Part shown: piece by piece, positions 36,703 to 45,341 of the stretch
How the letters are laid out: every line of letters starts with the position of its first letter
Numbering within the stretch: the stretch's first letter is position 1
From: Christiangramia aestuarii
Lineage (GTDB): Bacteria > Bacteroidota > Bacteroidia > Flavobacteriales > Flavobacteriaceae
Direction: 5' to 3'
NCBI RefSeq assembly: GCF_009735585.1
Contig: NZ_VJVW01000002.1
Location: 762,210 to 826,209 of the forward strand
DNA: 64,000 nucleotides
Translations under genes and position numbers: made by a program
The notes under the pieces: model-generated
What the model was told of the DNA's origin: nothing
The model's database searches: none
The model's input: only the letters and a program-made list of their open reading frames with translations

Positions 36703-38508
36703 ATGGGAATCGTTAGTGCCAAAGAAGTAGCCAATGTTATGAACCTTCGTAAGTTTGGCTTCCTGGGAACCGGAATTGGCTGGCTTGTCCTGCAGACCAC
36801 GAAACTTTCCCGAATCAACAAGGAATACGACAAACGCAAGAACCTGAAGGGTACAGATTTCATTGAATCCATCCTGAAGGAATTCGAAATAGATTACGAG
36901 ATCCCCGAAAAGGACCTGAAAAGGATCCCTAAGGAAGGACCTTTTATCACCATTTCTAACCACCCTCTTGGAGGAATAGATGGGATGATCCTGATGAAGC
37001 TGGTCCTGGAAAAACGACCGGATTACAAGGTGATCGCCAATTTTCTCCTGCATAGACTAGACCCGCTTCGACCATACATCCTTCCGGTAAATCCTTTTGA
37101 AGATCATAAGGAAGCGAAATCCAGCCTGGGCGGAATGAAAAATGCGCTCCAACACCTCAAGGAAGGAAACGCATTAGGCATCTTTCCTGCCGGTGAGGTT
37201 TCTACTTATCGCGATAAAAAGATGATCGTGGACCGGCCCTGGGAGCCCTCGGCCATGAAACTGATACAAAGATCTAAGGTGCCGGTGGTCCCCATTTATT
37301 TTCATGCGAAGAACAGCCTGTTCTTCTACCGCCTGGCCTCTTTCAGCGATGTGCTTAGAACGGCAAAGTTACCCAGTGAAATGCTAAGCCAGCGAAAACG
37401 TAAGATCAAGGTAAGAGTTGGTCATCCAATTTCTGTGGAAGACCAGCAGGAGCATTCTAACCTGGAAGCCTACACCGCCTTTCTGCGCCGTAAAACCTAT
37501 ATGCTGGCCAATGTATTTGAAAAGAAGAAACTATTAGGAAGTCTGCCCAAAAAGATCAAGATCCCGCGCTCGCCGAAACAGATCGCCGAGGAGACCAATT
37601 CAGAACTCATGAAGATCGAGGTGGATAATTGCCGGAAAATGGACAAACGTCTCCTGCAGAGCAAGAATTACGAGGTTTTCCTGGCCAAACGCGAGGTGAT
37701 CCCTAACATCCTGAACGAGATTGGAAGGTTGCGCGAGATCACTTTCCGGGAAGTAGGCGAAGGAACCAATAACAGCATAGACCTGGATAAGTTCGATGAA
37801 TATTATCATCACCTTTTTCTCTGGGATAACGAAGCCGAAAAGATAGCCGGGGCCTACAGAATGGGAATGGGCAACGAGATCTACGCCAATCATGGCATTG
37901 ACGGTTTCTACCTGCAGGACCTTTTCAGGTTCGAGCCGGAACTGCATAAAATGATGAGCCAGTCCATAGAAATGGGCAGAGCCTTTATCATCAAGGAATA
38001 TCAGCAAAAACCCATGCCCCTGTTCCTGCTTTGGAAAGGGATCGTGCACTGCACCCTGAGGTTCCCCGAGCATAATTATCTTATTGGCGGGGTTACCATT
38101 AGTGACAAGTTCAGTAATTTCTCAAAGTCTCTCATGATCGAGTTCATGAAGTCCAATTATTACGATCCTTATGTCGCCCAATATGTAAGGCCTAAAAAGG
38201 AATTCAAGGTCAAACTGGAGGATGCCGATAAAGACCTGGTTTTCGACGAAAGCGAGGCCGATCTTAACAAGTTCGACAAGATCATCGACGAGCTGGAGAC
38301 CGAAAACCTGCGCCTGCCCGTACTTATCAAAAAATACATCAAGCAGAACGCCAAGGTCGTCGCTTTTAATGTGGATCCATTGTTCAACGATGCCGTAGAT
38401 GGATTAATGTACATTAGGATCGCCGATCTTCCCGAAAGTACCGTGAAACCGGTGATGGAAGAATTTCAGAAAGAACTGGAAGAAAGAGCCGGTGCATTCG
38501 GCAAATAG
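36703..38508 (+). CDS. Two-domain acyltransferase (OlsF-like: PlsC-type plus GNAT-type)
   Basis: A 601-residue membrane-associated enzyme. Residues about 70-260 are a lysophospholipid O-acyltransferase domain with SNHPLGGIDGMIL (His-x5-Asp, as in this branch) and IFPAGEVSTYRDKK. Residues about 320-560 are a hemolysin/OlsB-type N-acyltransferase domain with FREVGEGTNNSIDLDKFDEYYHHLFLW broken into LREITFREVGEG and IAGAYRMGMG. This order is that of OlsF, which makes ornithine lipid in one protein; glycine or other amino-acid lipids are the alternatives. The ATG at 36703 is preferred to the TTG at 36679. Confidence 0.8.
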   Translation: MGIVSAKEVANVMNLRKFGFLGTGIGWLVLQTTKLSRINKEYDKRKNLKGTDFIESILKEFEIDYEIPEKDLKRIPKEGPFITISNHPLGGIDGMILMKLVLEKRPDYKVIANFLLHRLDPLRPYILPVNPFEDHKEAKSSLGGMKNALQHLKEGNALGIFPAGEVSTYRDKKMIVDRPWEPSAMKLIQRSKVPVVPIYFHAKNSLFFYRLASFSDVLRTAKLPSEMLSQRKRKIKVRVGHPISVEDQQEHSNLEAYTAFLRRKTYMLANVFEKKKLLGSLPKKIKIPRSPKQIAEETNSELMKIEVDNCRKMDKRLLQSKNYEVFLAKREVIPNILNEIGRLREITFREVGEGTNNSIDLDKFDEYYHHLFLWDNEAEKIAGAYRMGMGNEIYANHGIDGFYLQDLFRFEPELHKMMSQSIEMGRAFIIKEYQQKPMPLFLLWKGIVHCTLRFPEHNYLIGGVTISDKFSNFSKSLMIEFMKSNYYDPYVAQYVRPKKEFKVKLEDADKDLVFDESEADLNKFDKIIDELETENLRLPVLIKKYIKQNAKVVAFNVDPLFNDAVDGLMYIRIADLPESTVKPVMEEFQKELEERAGAFGK

Positions 38509-38607
38509 GCTTGCCATTGTTAAGATACTGTTATTAGTGGCTTCTGACTGGGTAATGTTTGACAAGCTTCTTATCTTGTTTCAAGCAATAAAATAGAAGA
38601 AAAAACT

Positions 38608-39261
38608 ATGGAAAATATATTGATAGCCGGCGCGACCGGTCATACAGGAAAAAGAGTGATCGAAATTCTTAATAGTTCTGAAAATTTCAATCCGTTAGCG
38701 CTTATCAGGAAAGAAGAGCAAAGACAGCAATTTGAAGACATGGAAGTGGAGGCCGTTATGGGTGACCTTGAAGGCGATGTGAGCCACACCATGAAAGGAA
38801 TAGACAAAGTGATCTTCGCTGCGGGTTCGGGAAGTAAAACAGGCCCGGACAAGACCGATGCGGTAGACCGCGATGGAGCTAAAAAACTGATCGACGCGGC
38901 TAAAAAAGCCAAGGTGAAAAAGTTCGTGATGCTAAGTTCCATGGGAGCAGACGACCCTTCCAAGAACGAAGACCTGAGGCATTACCTGGAAGCCAAACAG
39001 GAAGCTGACGAATACCTTAGGGAAAGTGGTCTTAACTATACTATCGTTAGGCCAGGAGCCCTTACCGACGATCTTGGCCTTGCCAAGGTGAAGGTTGCCA
39101 AAGAAACCCTTAATGAACGTGGGGAAATCTCCAGAGACGATGTCGCCTTTATTCTGGTTATGTCACTGGCAGATCCACTGGTTAAAAATGTAACTTTTGA
39201 ATGTATCGAAGGGGAAGAACCTATAAAATCTGCCTTGATAGAGCTTAGCCAGCTAGGTTAA
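38608..39261 (+). CDS. NAD(P)-binding SDR-like oxidoreductase
   Basis: A 217-residue atypical short-chain dehydrogenase (NmrA/SDR5-like). The dinucleotide-binding motif is ILIAGATGHTGKRVIE at the N-terminus, and the strand KKFVMLSSMGADDPS near residue 108 holds the usual Ser; the YxxxK pair is replaced by YLEAKQEADEYL (Tyr and Lys present, spacing Tyr-x3-Lys). The substrate is unknown. The plus-strand gene ends before a composite hairpin repeat. Confidence 0.88.
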   Translation: MENILIAGATGHTGKRVIEILNSSENFNPLALIRKEEQRQQFEDMEVEAVMGDLEGDVSHTMKGIDKVIFAAGSGSKTGPDKTDAVDRDGAKKLIDAAKKAKVKKFVMLSSMGADDPSKNEDLRHYLEAKQEADEYLRESGLNYTIVRPGALTDDLGLAKVKVAKETLNERGEISRDDVAFILVMSLADPLVKNVTFECIEGEEPIKSALIELSQLG

Positions 39262-39281
39262 TAGGCATAATAATATATAAT

Positions 39282-39388
39282 AAAAGGCTACTTAAAAATA
39301 AACGTCATCCTGAACTTGTTTCAGGATCTCATCAAAGAGAAGCTGAAACAAGTTCAGCTTGACGGAAATGATTTTTTAGTAGCCTTTT
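39282..39388. repeat. Composite REP-like hairpin acting as terminator between convergent genes
   Basis: Three nested perfect stems fold this 107-base stretch: AAAAGGCTACT with AGTAGCCTTTT (39282-39292/39378-39388), CGTCA with TGACG (39303-39307/39360-39364) and CTGAACTTGTTTCAG with its complement (39310-39324/39343-39357), loop of 18. The inner unit is like the GTCATCCTGAACTTGTTTCAG repeat seen scattered in many Bacteroidota genomes. The outer stem ends in a T-rich tract, so it is probably the terminator for the SDR gene and for the VOC gene coming the other way. Confidence 0.85.
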
Positions 39389-39407
39389 TATTTTTTGAGA
39401 TTAAACG

Positions 39408-39432
39408 AGGCTTCGACTGCACTCAGTCTTAC
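39408..39432 (+). repeat. Fragment of a second REP family (CTTCGACTGCACTCAGTC)
   Basis: GGCTTCGACTGCACTCAGTC resembles half of another short intergenic repeat common in this phylum (CTTCGACTACGCTCAG...). No matching second arm is seen nearby, so it may be a solitary half-element beside the composite hairpin. Confidence 0.5.
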
Positions 39433-39448
39433 AATTCACCTAAGAGAT

Positions 39449-39841
39449 TTACTGATCCTTGAAAACCTTATCTACCGGCTCCCAGAGCTCGATCTTGTTT
39501 CCTTCAGGATCCATGATCCATCCAAACTTCCCATACTCGTAGGTTTCCATCTCTCCAACCACCTTTACTCCTTCTTCTTTCAGGGTCTTCAGCAATTCTT
39601 CAAGGTTTTCCACCCTGAAGTTCATCATAAATGGTTTTTCGGAAGGCTTATAATAATCGGTATCCTCGTTCATCGGGCTCCATTGAGTCGAGCAGTCATT
39701 TCCTTCCTTATCCTTCCACCAGAAGGTACAGCCATATTGGTCTGTATTTAACCCTAAATGCCGGTTATACCAGCTTTTTACATTATCAGGATCTTTTGCC
39801 TTAAAGAAAAATCCGCCTAAACCTGTAACCCTATTTTTCAT
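39449..39841 (-). CDS. VOC-family (glyoxalase/bleomycin resistance fold) protein
   Basis: A protein of about 130 residues with the paired beta-alpha-beta-beta-beta modules of the vicinal oxygen chelate fold: GGFFFKAKDPDNVKSWYNRHLG at the start and FGWIMDPEGNKIELWEPVDK at the end, which carries the family's metal-ligand Glu. The ATG at 39841 is chosen; an in-frame start upstream would lie inside the dehydrogenase gene. It is 4 bases downstream of that gene. Substrate unknown. Confidence 0.86.
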   Translation of the reverse strand: MKNRVTGLGGFFFKAKDPDNVKSWYNRHLGLNTDQYGCTFWWKDKEGNDCSTQWSPMNEDTDYYKPSEKPFMMNFRVENLEELLKTLKEEGVKVVGEMETYEYGKFGWIMDPEGNKIELWEPVDKVFKDQ

Positions 39842-39845
39842 AATT

Positions 39846-40826
39846 CTAATTTTTATCGCCTTCACCAAACTCGGCAATGATCTTATCTGCGATCACCGTA
39901 GCCAGGCCTTTATGAGATTCAACCGTCCAACCTGCCACGTGTGGGCTAAGTAAGGTGTGAGGCATGAACATGAGTTCCCTTAATGCTTCCGGGATTGGAT
40001 CTGCCGCACTTATGGATACATTCTTTTTGTTGCCGAAAAGGCTTTCGAAAGAAGATTTCTCATATTCCAGCACGTCCAGGCCTGCACCCAATACTTTTTC
40101 CTCTTTAAGGGCTTCTACCAGGTCTGCGGTGACCACGCATTTACCCCTGGCAGTATTGATTAGCCAGAATGGTTTTTTGAATTTTGAGATAAACTCCTTA
40201 TTGATCATCTGATTAGTATCCTCGGTTAAGGGAGTGTGCAGGCTTACCACGTCGGCCTTTTCGAAAAATTCGTCATAGTCTACCTGCCGGGCGTTGTCAT
40301 CACCTATCCCGTCTTTGATATCATAGAAGATAGTGTCTACCTCAAAACCCCGAAGCTTTTTGGCAAAAGCCTTCCCCATATTTCCATAACCGATGATGCC
40401 CACGGTCTTTCCATCCAGCTCTACACCTCGATTTTCCTCTCGGTGCCACAGGCCTTCACGAACCTCTTTATCGGCTTTGTTCAACCGGTTGAAAAGGGAT
40501 AATAACATTCCAAGGGCATGTTCCCCAACGGCGTTCATATTCCCTTCCGGCGCCGAAAATAGTTTGATGCCTCTCTCCCGGGCGTAGTCCACATCTATAC
40601 TTTCAAGGCCTGCACCAACCCTGGCAATGAATTTAAGGTTAGGGGCCGCATCTATAAATTCACGGTCTATCTTGTAACGGCTTCTAATCACGATGCCGTC
40701 GTATAAATGCTGGTTTTGCAAGGTCTCCTCCCTGCTTTGTTCGTATCCTTCAATATTATGATGTCCTGCCTCCGCCAGTTTTTTCATCAAGCTTGGATGA
40801 TTGGTATCGGCATGTAGAATGATCAT
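39846..40826 (-). CDS. D-2-hydroxyacid dehydrogenase (SerA-like)
   Basis: A 326-residue NAD-dependent dehydrogenase. The cofactor motif is VGIIGYGNMGKAFAKKLRGF near residue 140, followed by VVSLHTPLTEDTNQMI, the catalytic Arg in LINTARGKCVV near 232, Glu in AGLDVLEYEKS near 260, and His in LLSPHVAGWTVES near 300. It lacks the ACT domain of long phosphoglycerate dehydrogenases, so the exact substrate is open. It lies downstream of mgtE. Confidence 0.88.
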   Translation of the reverse strand: MIILHADTNHPSLMKKLAEAGHHNIEGYEQSREETLQNQHLYDGIVIRSRYKIDREFIDAAPNLKFIARVGAGLESIDVDYARERGIKLFSAPEGNMNAVGEHALGMLLSLFNRLNKADKEVREGLWHREENRGVELDGKTVGIIGYGNMGKAFAKKLRGFEVDTIFYDIKDGIGDDNARQVDYDEFFEKADVVSLHTPLTEDTNQMINKEFISKFKKPFWLINTARGKCVVTADLVEALKEEKVLGAGLDVLEYEKSSFESLFGNKKNVSISAADPIPEALRELMFMPHTLLSPHVAGWTVESHKGLATVIADKIIAEFGEGDKN

Positions 40827-40946
40827 TGTTCTCTCTTTTTCAGATTAATATAAAAATAGCTTTTCCGCTTCAATAAATGCTTATCGAAAAACGGACCTAC
40901 AAAGATAAAGAATGATATGGGTACCCGAAAAAATCGGGAACTGTTT

Positions 40947-42296
40947 CTAAAAACCGAGGATGGTCTTGGCCAGGTAAAAGAATATAAAGATCCCGAAAAT
41001 ATCATTACTGGTGGTAATAAAAGGACCGGTAGCGATGGCCGGGTCTATACCCTGTTTGTCCAGAATGATGGGAACGAAAGTACCAATAAGTGCGGCGATG
41101 ATGATCACCGTGATCAGGGCCAGGGCTATGGTAAAGCTCACAATTTGTGGCTGGCCTACTATAAAGCCAAATATTACGACCAGGATACCTAAAACCACCC
41201 CGTTTATGAGCGTAAGACCTATCTCTTTCAGAAGTCGGTTAAAGAGACTGCCCCGAAGATTATCGTTGGCAAGTCCCTGCACGATGATCGCGCTGGATTG
41301 CACCCCCACATTACCCGCCATTGCGGCGATAAGCGGGGTAAAAAAGAAGAGTTCCACGTAATTAGCGAGGGCTTCCTCAAAACCTTTCATAACATAGACG
41401 GCTCCAAGACCACCAAAAAGTCCCAGGATCAGCCAGGGTAAACGGGCGCGGGTAAGCCTCCAGATACTATCATCTGCCTCGACATCTTCAGAGATACCAG
41501 CAGCCATCTGGTAATCCTTTTCAGCTTCCTCCTTGATAAAGTCTACGATATCATCAATGGTGATACGCCCCACCAGGCGTCCCATTTCATCGACAACGGG
41601 AATGGCTTCCAGGTCATACTTCTGCATGATACGGGCCACTTCTTCCCCTTCGGTGTGCACATTCACGTAATCTACACTAGGGATGTAAATATCGCTGATA
41701 TTGGCATCGCTCGATGCAGTAAGCAAATCTTTCAGGGAAAGTCTTCCTTTTAGCTTGTTCTTGTCATCTACCACGTAGATAGAATGTACCCGGGTAACAT
41801 TTTCGGCCTGTTTGCGCATTTCGGTCATGCAACCGGTAACACTCCAGTTCTCGCTTACCTTTACCAGCTCCTTCGCCATTAAACCACCGGCAGAATTCTC
41901 GTCATACCTCAACAGCTCCACGATATCATCGGCGTGCTGCTCATCGGTGATTTCAGAAATTACATCCTGCTGTAGTTCAAGGGAAAGTTCAGAGATGATA
42001 TCGGCCGCGTCATCGGTATCCATCTCGTTAAGCTCATCGGCGATCTCCTTTGGCGAAAGACCTTCCAGGATGCGTTCCCGGCGATCTTCTTCCAGCTCCA
42101 TAAGAGCCTCTGCCGTTTGCTCACTATTAAGAAGCTTTACAATGTAAGTGGCTTCTTCAACATCAAGCTCGGTAAGAATTTCAGCAATATCGGCATGGTG
42201 CACCTCTTCCAGGTGCAGCAGGATCTCCTCATCTTTCCTTTCTTCAATGAGGTATCTTATCTTGTCGATTAATTCATCACTTAGCTGAAATTGCAT
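40947..42296 (-). CDS. mgtE: Magnesium transporter MgtE
   Basis: A Mg2+ channel of the inner membrane with a cytosolic magnesium sensor. The 449-residue protein has the N-terminal superhelix domain (residues about 1-125), two CBS domains (about 130-250) with [11 protein letters not shown] and [12 protein letters not shown], and five transmembrane helices after residue 280; the pore motif GNVGVQSS is near 340. The ATG at 42296 (MQFQLSDEL) is preferred to a TTG three codons earlier. The start overlaps the end of rsmA, so the two are probably coupled. Confidence 0.95.
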   Translation of the reverse strand: MQFQLSDELIDKIRYLIEERKDEEILLHLEEVHHADIAEILTELDVEEATYIVKLLNSEQTAEALMELEEDRRERILEGLSPKEIADELNEMDTDDAADIISELSLELQQDVISEITDEQHADDIVELLRYDENSAGGLMAKELVKVSENWSVTGCMTEMRKQAENVTRVHSIYVVDDKNKLKGRLSLKDLLTASSDANISDIYIPSVDYVNVHTEGEEVARIMQKYDLEAIPVVDEMGRLVGRITIDDIVDFIKEEAEKDYQMAAGISEDVEADDSIWRLTRARLPWLILGLFGGLGAVYVMKGFEEALANYVELFFFTPLIAAMAGNVGVQSSAIIVQGLANDNLRGSLFNRLLKEIGLTLINGVVLGILVVIFGFIVGQPQIVSFTIALALITVIIIAALIGTFVPIILDKQGIDPAIATGPFITTSNDIFGIFIFFYLAKTILGF

Positions 42297-43110
42297 ACGG
42301 CTCAATTTTTTGGGTCAGTTCAATAAACTGCTGGAAACTGAGTTGTTCCGGCCGAAGGCCAAAGATAGCATCTTCCCTTAAATTATCGGGAAGATTAAGA
42401 GTTTTTAAACTGTTCCGCAGGGTTTTCCTGCGCTGATTAAAGGCGGTTTTCACCACCCGGAAAAATAATTTTTCATTACAGTCCAGGCTAAAATTTTCCT
42501 TTCTTTTCAACCTAAGCACCCCGCTGTCCACTTTTGGTGGCGGATTAAATACTGAAGGCGGAACCGTAAAAAGATATTCGGCCTCATAGAAAGCCTGGGT
42601 GAGCACGCTTAAAATTCCGTAAGTCTTATTTCCTTCTTTTTCGCAGATCCTTTTGGCTACTTCTTTCTGAAACATCCCCGAAAACTCCGGGATCTGGTCC
42701 CGCATCTCCAGGACCTTGAATACGATCTGGGTTGAGATATTATAAGGAAAGTTACCTATGATGGCGAATTGCTCATCCCTGAAGATCTGCCCAAGGTCGT
42801 GCTTAAGGAAATCCTTTTCGTGTATCCGCCCCCTTAAATGCAGGTAATGACTTTCCAGGTATTCCACGCTTTCGGTATCTATCTCTATCACGTGCACCTC
42901 GGTATCTTTTTCCAGAAGATACTTGGTAAGCACTCCCATCCCCGGGCCTATTTCCAAGACCTTATCATAACCTTCAAAACTCAGGGTGTCTGCGATCTTT
43001 GAGGCAATATTCTCATCGGTAAGAAAATGTTGTCCCAGGTGCTTTTTGGCCCTTACGTCCTGGTTATCCTTCTTGGAAGGTTTATTGAATGAAGGCTTGT
43101 ATTTTTTCAT
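42277..43110 (-). CDS. rsmA: 16S rRNA adenine dimethyltransferase
   Basis: Dimethylates the two adjacent adenines near the 3' end of 16S rRNA (KsgA). The 277-residue protein opens, after a basic tail of about 22 residues, with [12 protein letters not shown], and has the SAM-binding [14 protein letters not shown] near 52, the acidic IEIDTES, and the catalytic NFPYNIST near 120 (family NxPY with F). The C-terminal [15 protein letters not shown] is typical. It overlaps mgtE downstream by about 20 bases. Confidence 0.95.
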   Translation of the reverse strand: MKKYKPSFNKPSKKDNQDVRAKKHLGQHFLTDENIASKIADTLSFEGYDKVLEIGPGMGVLTKYLLEKDTEVHVIEIDTESVEYLESHYLHLRGRIHEKDFLKHDLGQIFRDEQFAIIGNFPYNISTQIVFKVLEMRDQIPEFSGMFQKEVAKRICEKEGNKTYGILSVLTQAFYEAEYLFTVPPSVFNPPPKVDSGVLRLKRKENFSLDCNEKLFFRVVKTAFNQRRKTLRNSLKTLNLPDNLREDAIFGLRPEQLSFQQFIELTQKIEPYAISAK

Positions 43111-43182
43111 AGGGGATTTTTAAGGATTAAAGATAACAGGCAGCCTGCAACCTTTATTTTTTTAGAGAGATTAGTCAGTGGC

Positions 43183-43491
43183 CTACTGCTCAGAGATCAC
43201 TTCCAGCTCGGTCCTAAAGGCCACGAACTTACCTTCAAAGGGCTTCGACCTGGCCCTCAGATCATCAGCATCTTCAGAATAATAGCGCTCCAGCATTTCC
43301 TTGCTTTCTGCGGTATACTGTACCGAATAGGTGATCCCGCCCATAGGCTCCTTTACCATCACTTTGGTCATTAGGGCCCTGGTGAATTTTTTGGTATCCA
43401 GCATATCTGGAATATGCTCCTCTTTCATCCACTTTACCCATTTATCATGAATATCCTCCTGAACGTTTATAGTGACGTTATATATGATCAT
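43183..43491 (-). CDS. DUF4286 family protein
   Basis: A 102-residue small soluble protein with a ferredoxin-like pattern: YNVTINVQEDIHDKWVKWM at the start, HIPDMLDTKKFTRALM and YYSEDADDLRARSKPFEGKF at the end. This is the family labelled DUF4286, widespread in Flavobacteriia and often next to rsmA and a TPR gene, as here. Function unknown. Confidence 0.85.
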   Translation of the reverse strand: MIIYNVTINVQEDIHDKWVKWMKEEHIPDMLDTKKFTRALMTKVMVKEPMGGITYSVQYTAESKEMLERYYSEDADDLRARSKPFEGKFVAFRTELEVISEQ

Positions 43492-43511
43492 TGCGAAAGT
43501 TAATTTTTGGG

Positions 43512-45296
43512 TTATTCTATAGTATCCCCGCGAAGCATCCGGTATTTCTTCCTGGCTTCCACAAAGTAGATACTGTCTGCAAAGTTAAAGATAATTTGCT
43601 CGTAAAAGCCCTTTGCCTTCTCCAGATCGTGCAGCTCGTTCGCATAGAGCTCTGCCAGGAAATAATGGGCGTTATCGGCAAGAATATCTTTCCCGAAAGA
43701 GTTGATGATGGCCAGGTAGTTATGTTCAGCCTTCTCGTAATTCTTTTCCTGCTCGAACAGTTTCGCCTGGCTCAATAAGGCTTCATCCTCTATCTTTTCG
43801 CCTTTATGGTTTACCAGGATCGAATCCAGAGCCTGTATGGCCTCGGGATTTTTTTTCTGAAAAGATAGAAGGTCGGCACGGGCATATTTCTTCAAGGCCG
43901 TCTGGGTAGAATCTTCCTGTGTATTATCGCTAATGAGCAGGCTCAGTTCCATGGCATCATTGGCGATGAGCTGAGAAGTTGAAGATTTCAGAATATCGAG
44001 CTGGGTCTTGGCCCATTCAAAATCTCCTTTATAATAGCTGGTCTTGGCCACCTTGAAACGGGCATTCTGGGCCATTTCATCATTTTTTACCAGGTTCTGT
44101 ACCTGGGAATAATAAATAAGGGCCTCATTGAACTTTTCCTCGACCACGAGAATATCGGCCAGAGCCATTTTTATACGTGCTGTCTGGAAATCTGAATTAC
44201 CCACCCCCATGGCCTCTTTTAGAAGGGCTATGGCATCCTGTTTTTTATCCAGCTGAAAGGCAAGGAAATTGGCGTAATCTATCTTCAGGTCAAGGGTGCC
44301 TTCATTCAGGGGATACTCCTGTATGAGCTGGCGGAAGGAATTTTCAATTTCCGGATAATCTTCCGGATTTGCGGTTTCCAGCTGAAGCTTCACCAGGAAA
44401 TGCCTTGCCTGAAGGTTGAAAATTGGCGAGGGTGATTCTTCCACGGCATAGTTCACAATCTCCTTGGCCGCGGCATAATCTTCAGCCTCACGCGCGATAA
44501 AGGCTAGGTTCAGAATGCCCTGAAGATTGTTCTCTCCCCTTTTATAGATGGCGCGTTCCTGGGCAAATGCCTTGTCGAATTCCTTCTGCTGGATAAACAG
44601 CCAGCTGAGCATTTCGTTATATAATAGCTGCGGATCTTCCTGAAGTTTCTTCAGCAATAATTTCCGGAGAATGATATTGGGTTCTGCCGAAGCATCTTCG
44701 GTGATATAACGGTTGAACTCCCTATTGGCCAGCCCGTAGAATTTCATGTCGTTTTCGATGAGGTCGAGGTAATTGCTGAACATCTCTTCAATTTTACCCT
44801 GTTCCCCATAGATACGGGCCAGCTGCAAGTTAAAATTGCGATCGGTATTCATTTCCATGGCCCTTTCATAGGCCTTAGCGGCATATTCCAGAAGATTATA
44901 CTGTTCAAAGCTTCGCGCAATGGAATAGGCATAGTTGGGCCTGCCTTCTATGGACTGCAGGGCTTCTTCGTAGAACTGCTCTGCCCGGGCCTCCTGTTCC
45001 TGTAATTCGAAATTATGACCCAACTCGATCAAAATAGCCGGGTTGTTCGCAGACCTGTTAAGACGCTCCATCAAGAGGCTTTCAGCAATATCGAATTGTT
45101 CCAGTTGCTGGTGTGAGGCTACAAGACCGTTAAAAAAAAGAGGATTGGAAGGGTTTTCCTGGTAAAGTCTCTCATAGATCTTCAGGGCCTTTTCATATTC
45201 GCCCTGGTCAAAGAAATTACGGGCCAGTTGTTCACTTTGAGCAAAAGCTCCGCAACCGGCTAGAAACCATAAAGCTATAAACAAAAAACAGCGCAT
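43512..45296 (-). CDS. Exported TPR-repeat protein
   Basis: A 594-residue protein with a signal peptide (MRCFLFIALWFLAGCGAFAQ); LAGC looks like a lipobox, so it may be lipidated at Cys15 or cleaved after AFA. The rest is made of about 13 tetratricopeptide-like helical hairpins from residue 25 on, so it probably scaffolds a protein complex in the periplasm or outer membrane. It follows serS, and its start codon lies within the strong hairpin that ends the serS transcript. Confidence 0.85.
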   Translation of the reverse strand: MRCFLFIALWFLAGCGAFAQSEQLARNFFDQGEYEKALKIYERLYQENPSNPLFFNGLVASHQQLEQFDIAESLLMERLNRSANNPAILIELGHNFELQEQEARAEQFYEEALQSIEGRPNYAYSIARSFEQYNLLEYAAKAYERAMEMNTDRNFNLQLARIYGEQGKIEEMFSNYLDLIENDMKFYGLANREFNRYITEDASAEPNIILRKLLLKKLQEDPQLLYNEMLSWLFIQQKEFDKAFAQERAIYKRGENNLQGILNLAFIAREAEDYAAAKEIVNYAVEESPSPIFNLQARHFLVKLQLETANPEDYPEIENSFRQLIQEYPLNEGTLDLKIDYANFLAFQLDKKQDAIALLKEAMGVGNSDFQTARIKMALADILVVEEKFNEALIYYSQVQNLVKNDEMAQNARFKVAKTSYYKGDFEWAKTQLDILKSSTSQLIANDAMELSLLISDNTQEDSTQTALKKYARADLLSFQKKNPEAIQALDSILVNHKGEKIEDEALLSQAKLFEQEKNYEKAEHNYLAIINSFGKDILADNAHYFLAELYANELHDLEKAKGFYEQIIFNFADSIYFVEARKKYRMLRGDTIE

Positions 45297-45325
45297 ATGT
45301 AAATATAAACATTTGCGCTGTTTTT
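45284..45325 (-). terminator. Strong hairpin at the end of serS overlapping the TPR gene start
   Basis: Arms 45284-45300 and 45309-45325 pair over 17 bases with one mismatch around an 8-base loop (core ACAGCGCA). On the minus strand the downstream arm ends in TTTTT and includes the TPR ATG (45294-45296) and its first codons. It fits an intrinsic terminator 16 bases after the serS stop and would also mask the TPR start codon when folded. Confidence 0.8.
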
Positions 45326-45341
45326 AAATATGTTAGAGAGA

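Noticed and set aside
40925-40940. Terminator (CCCG/CGGG hairpin) after mgtE
   Set aside because: The stem is only 4-6 bases and no T-run follows it on the minus strand.
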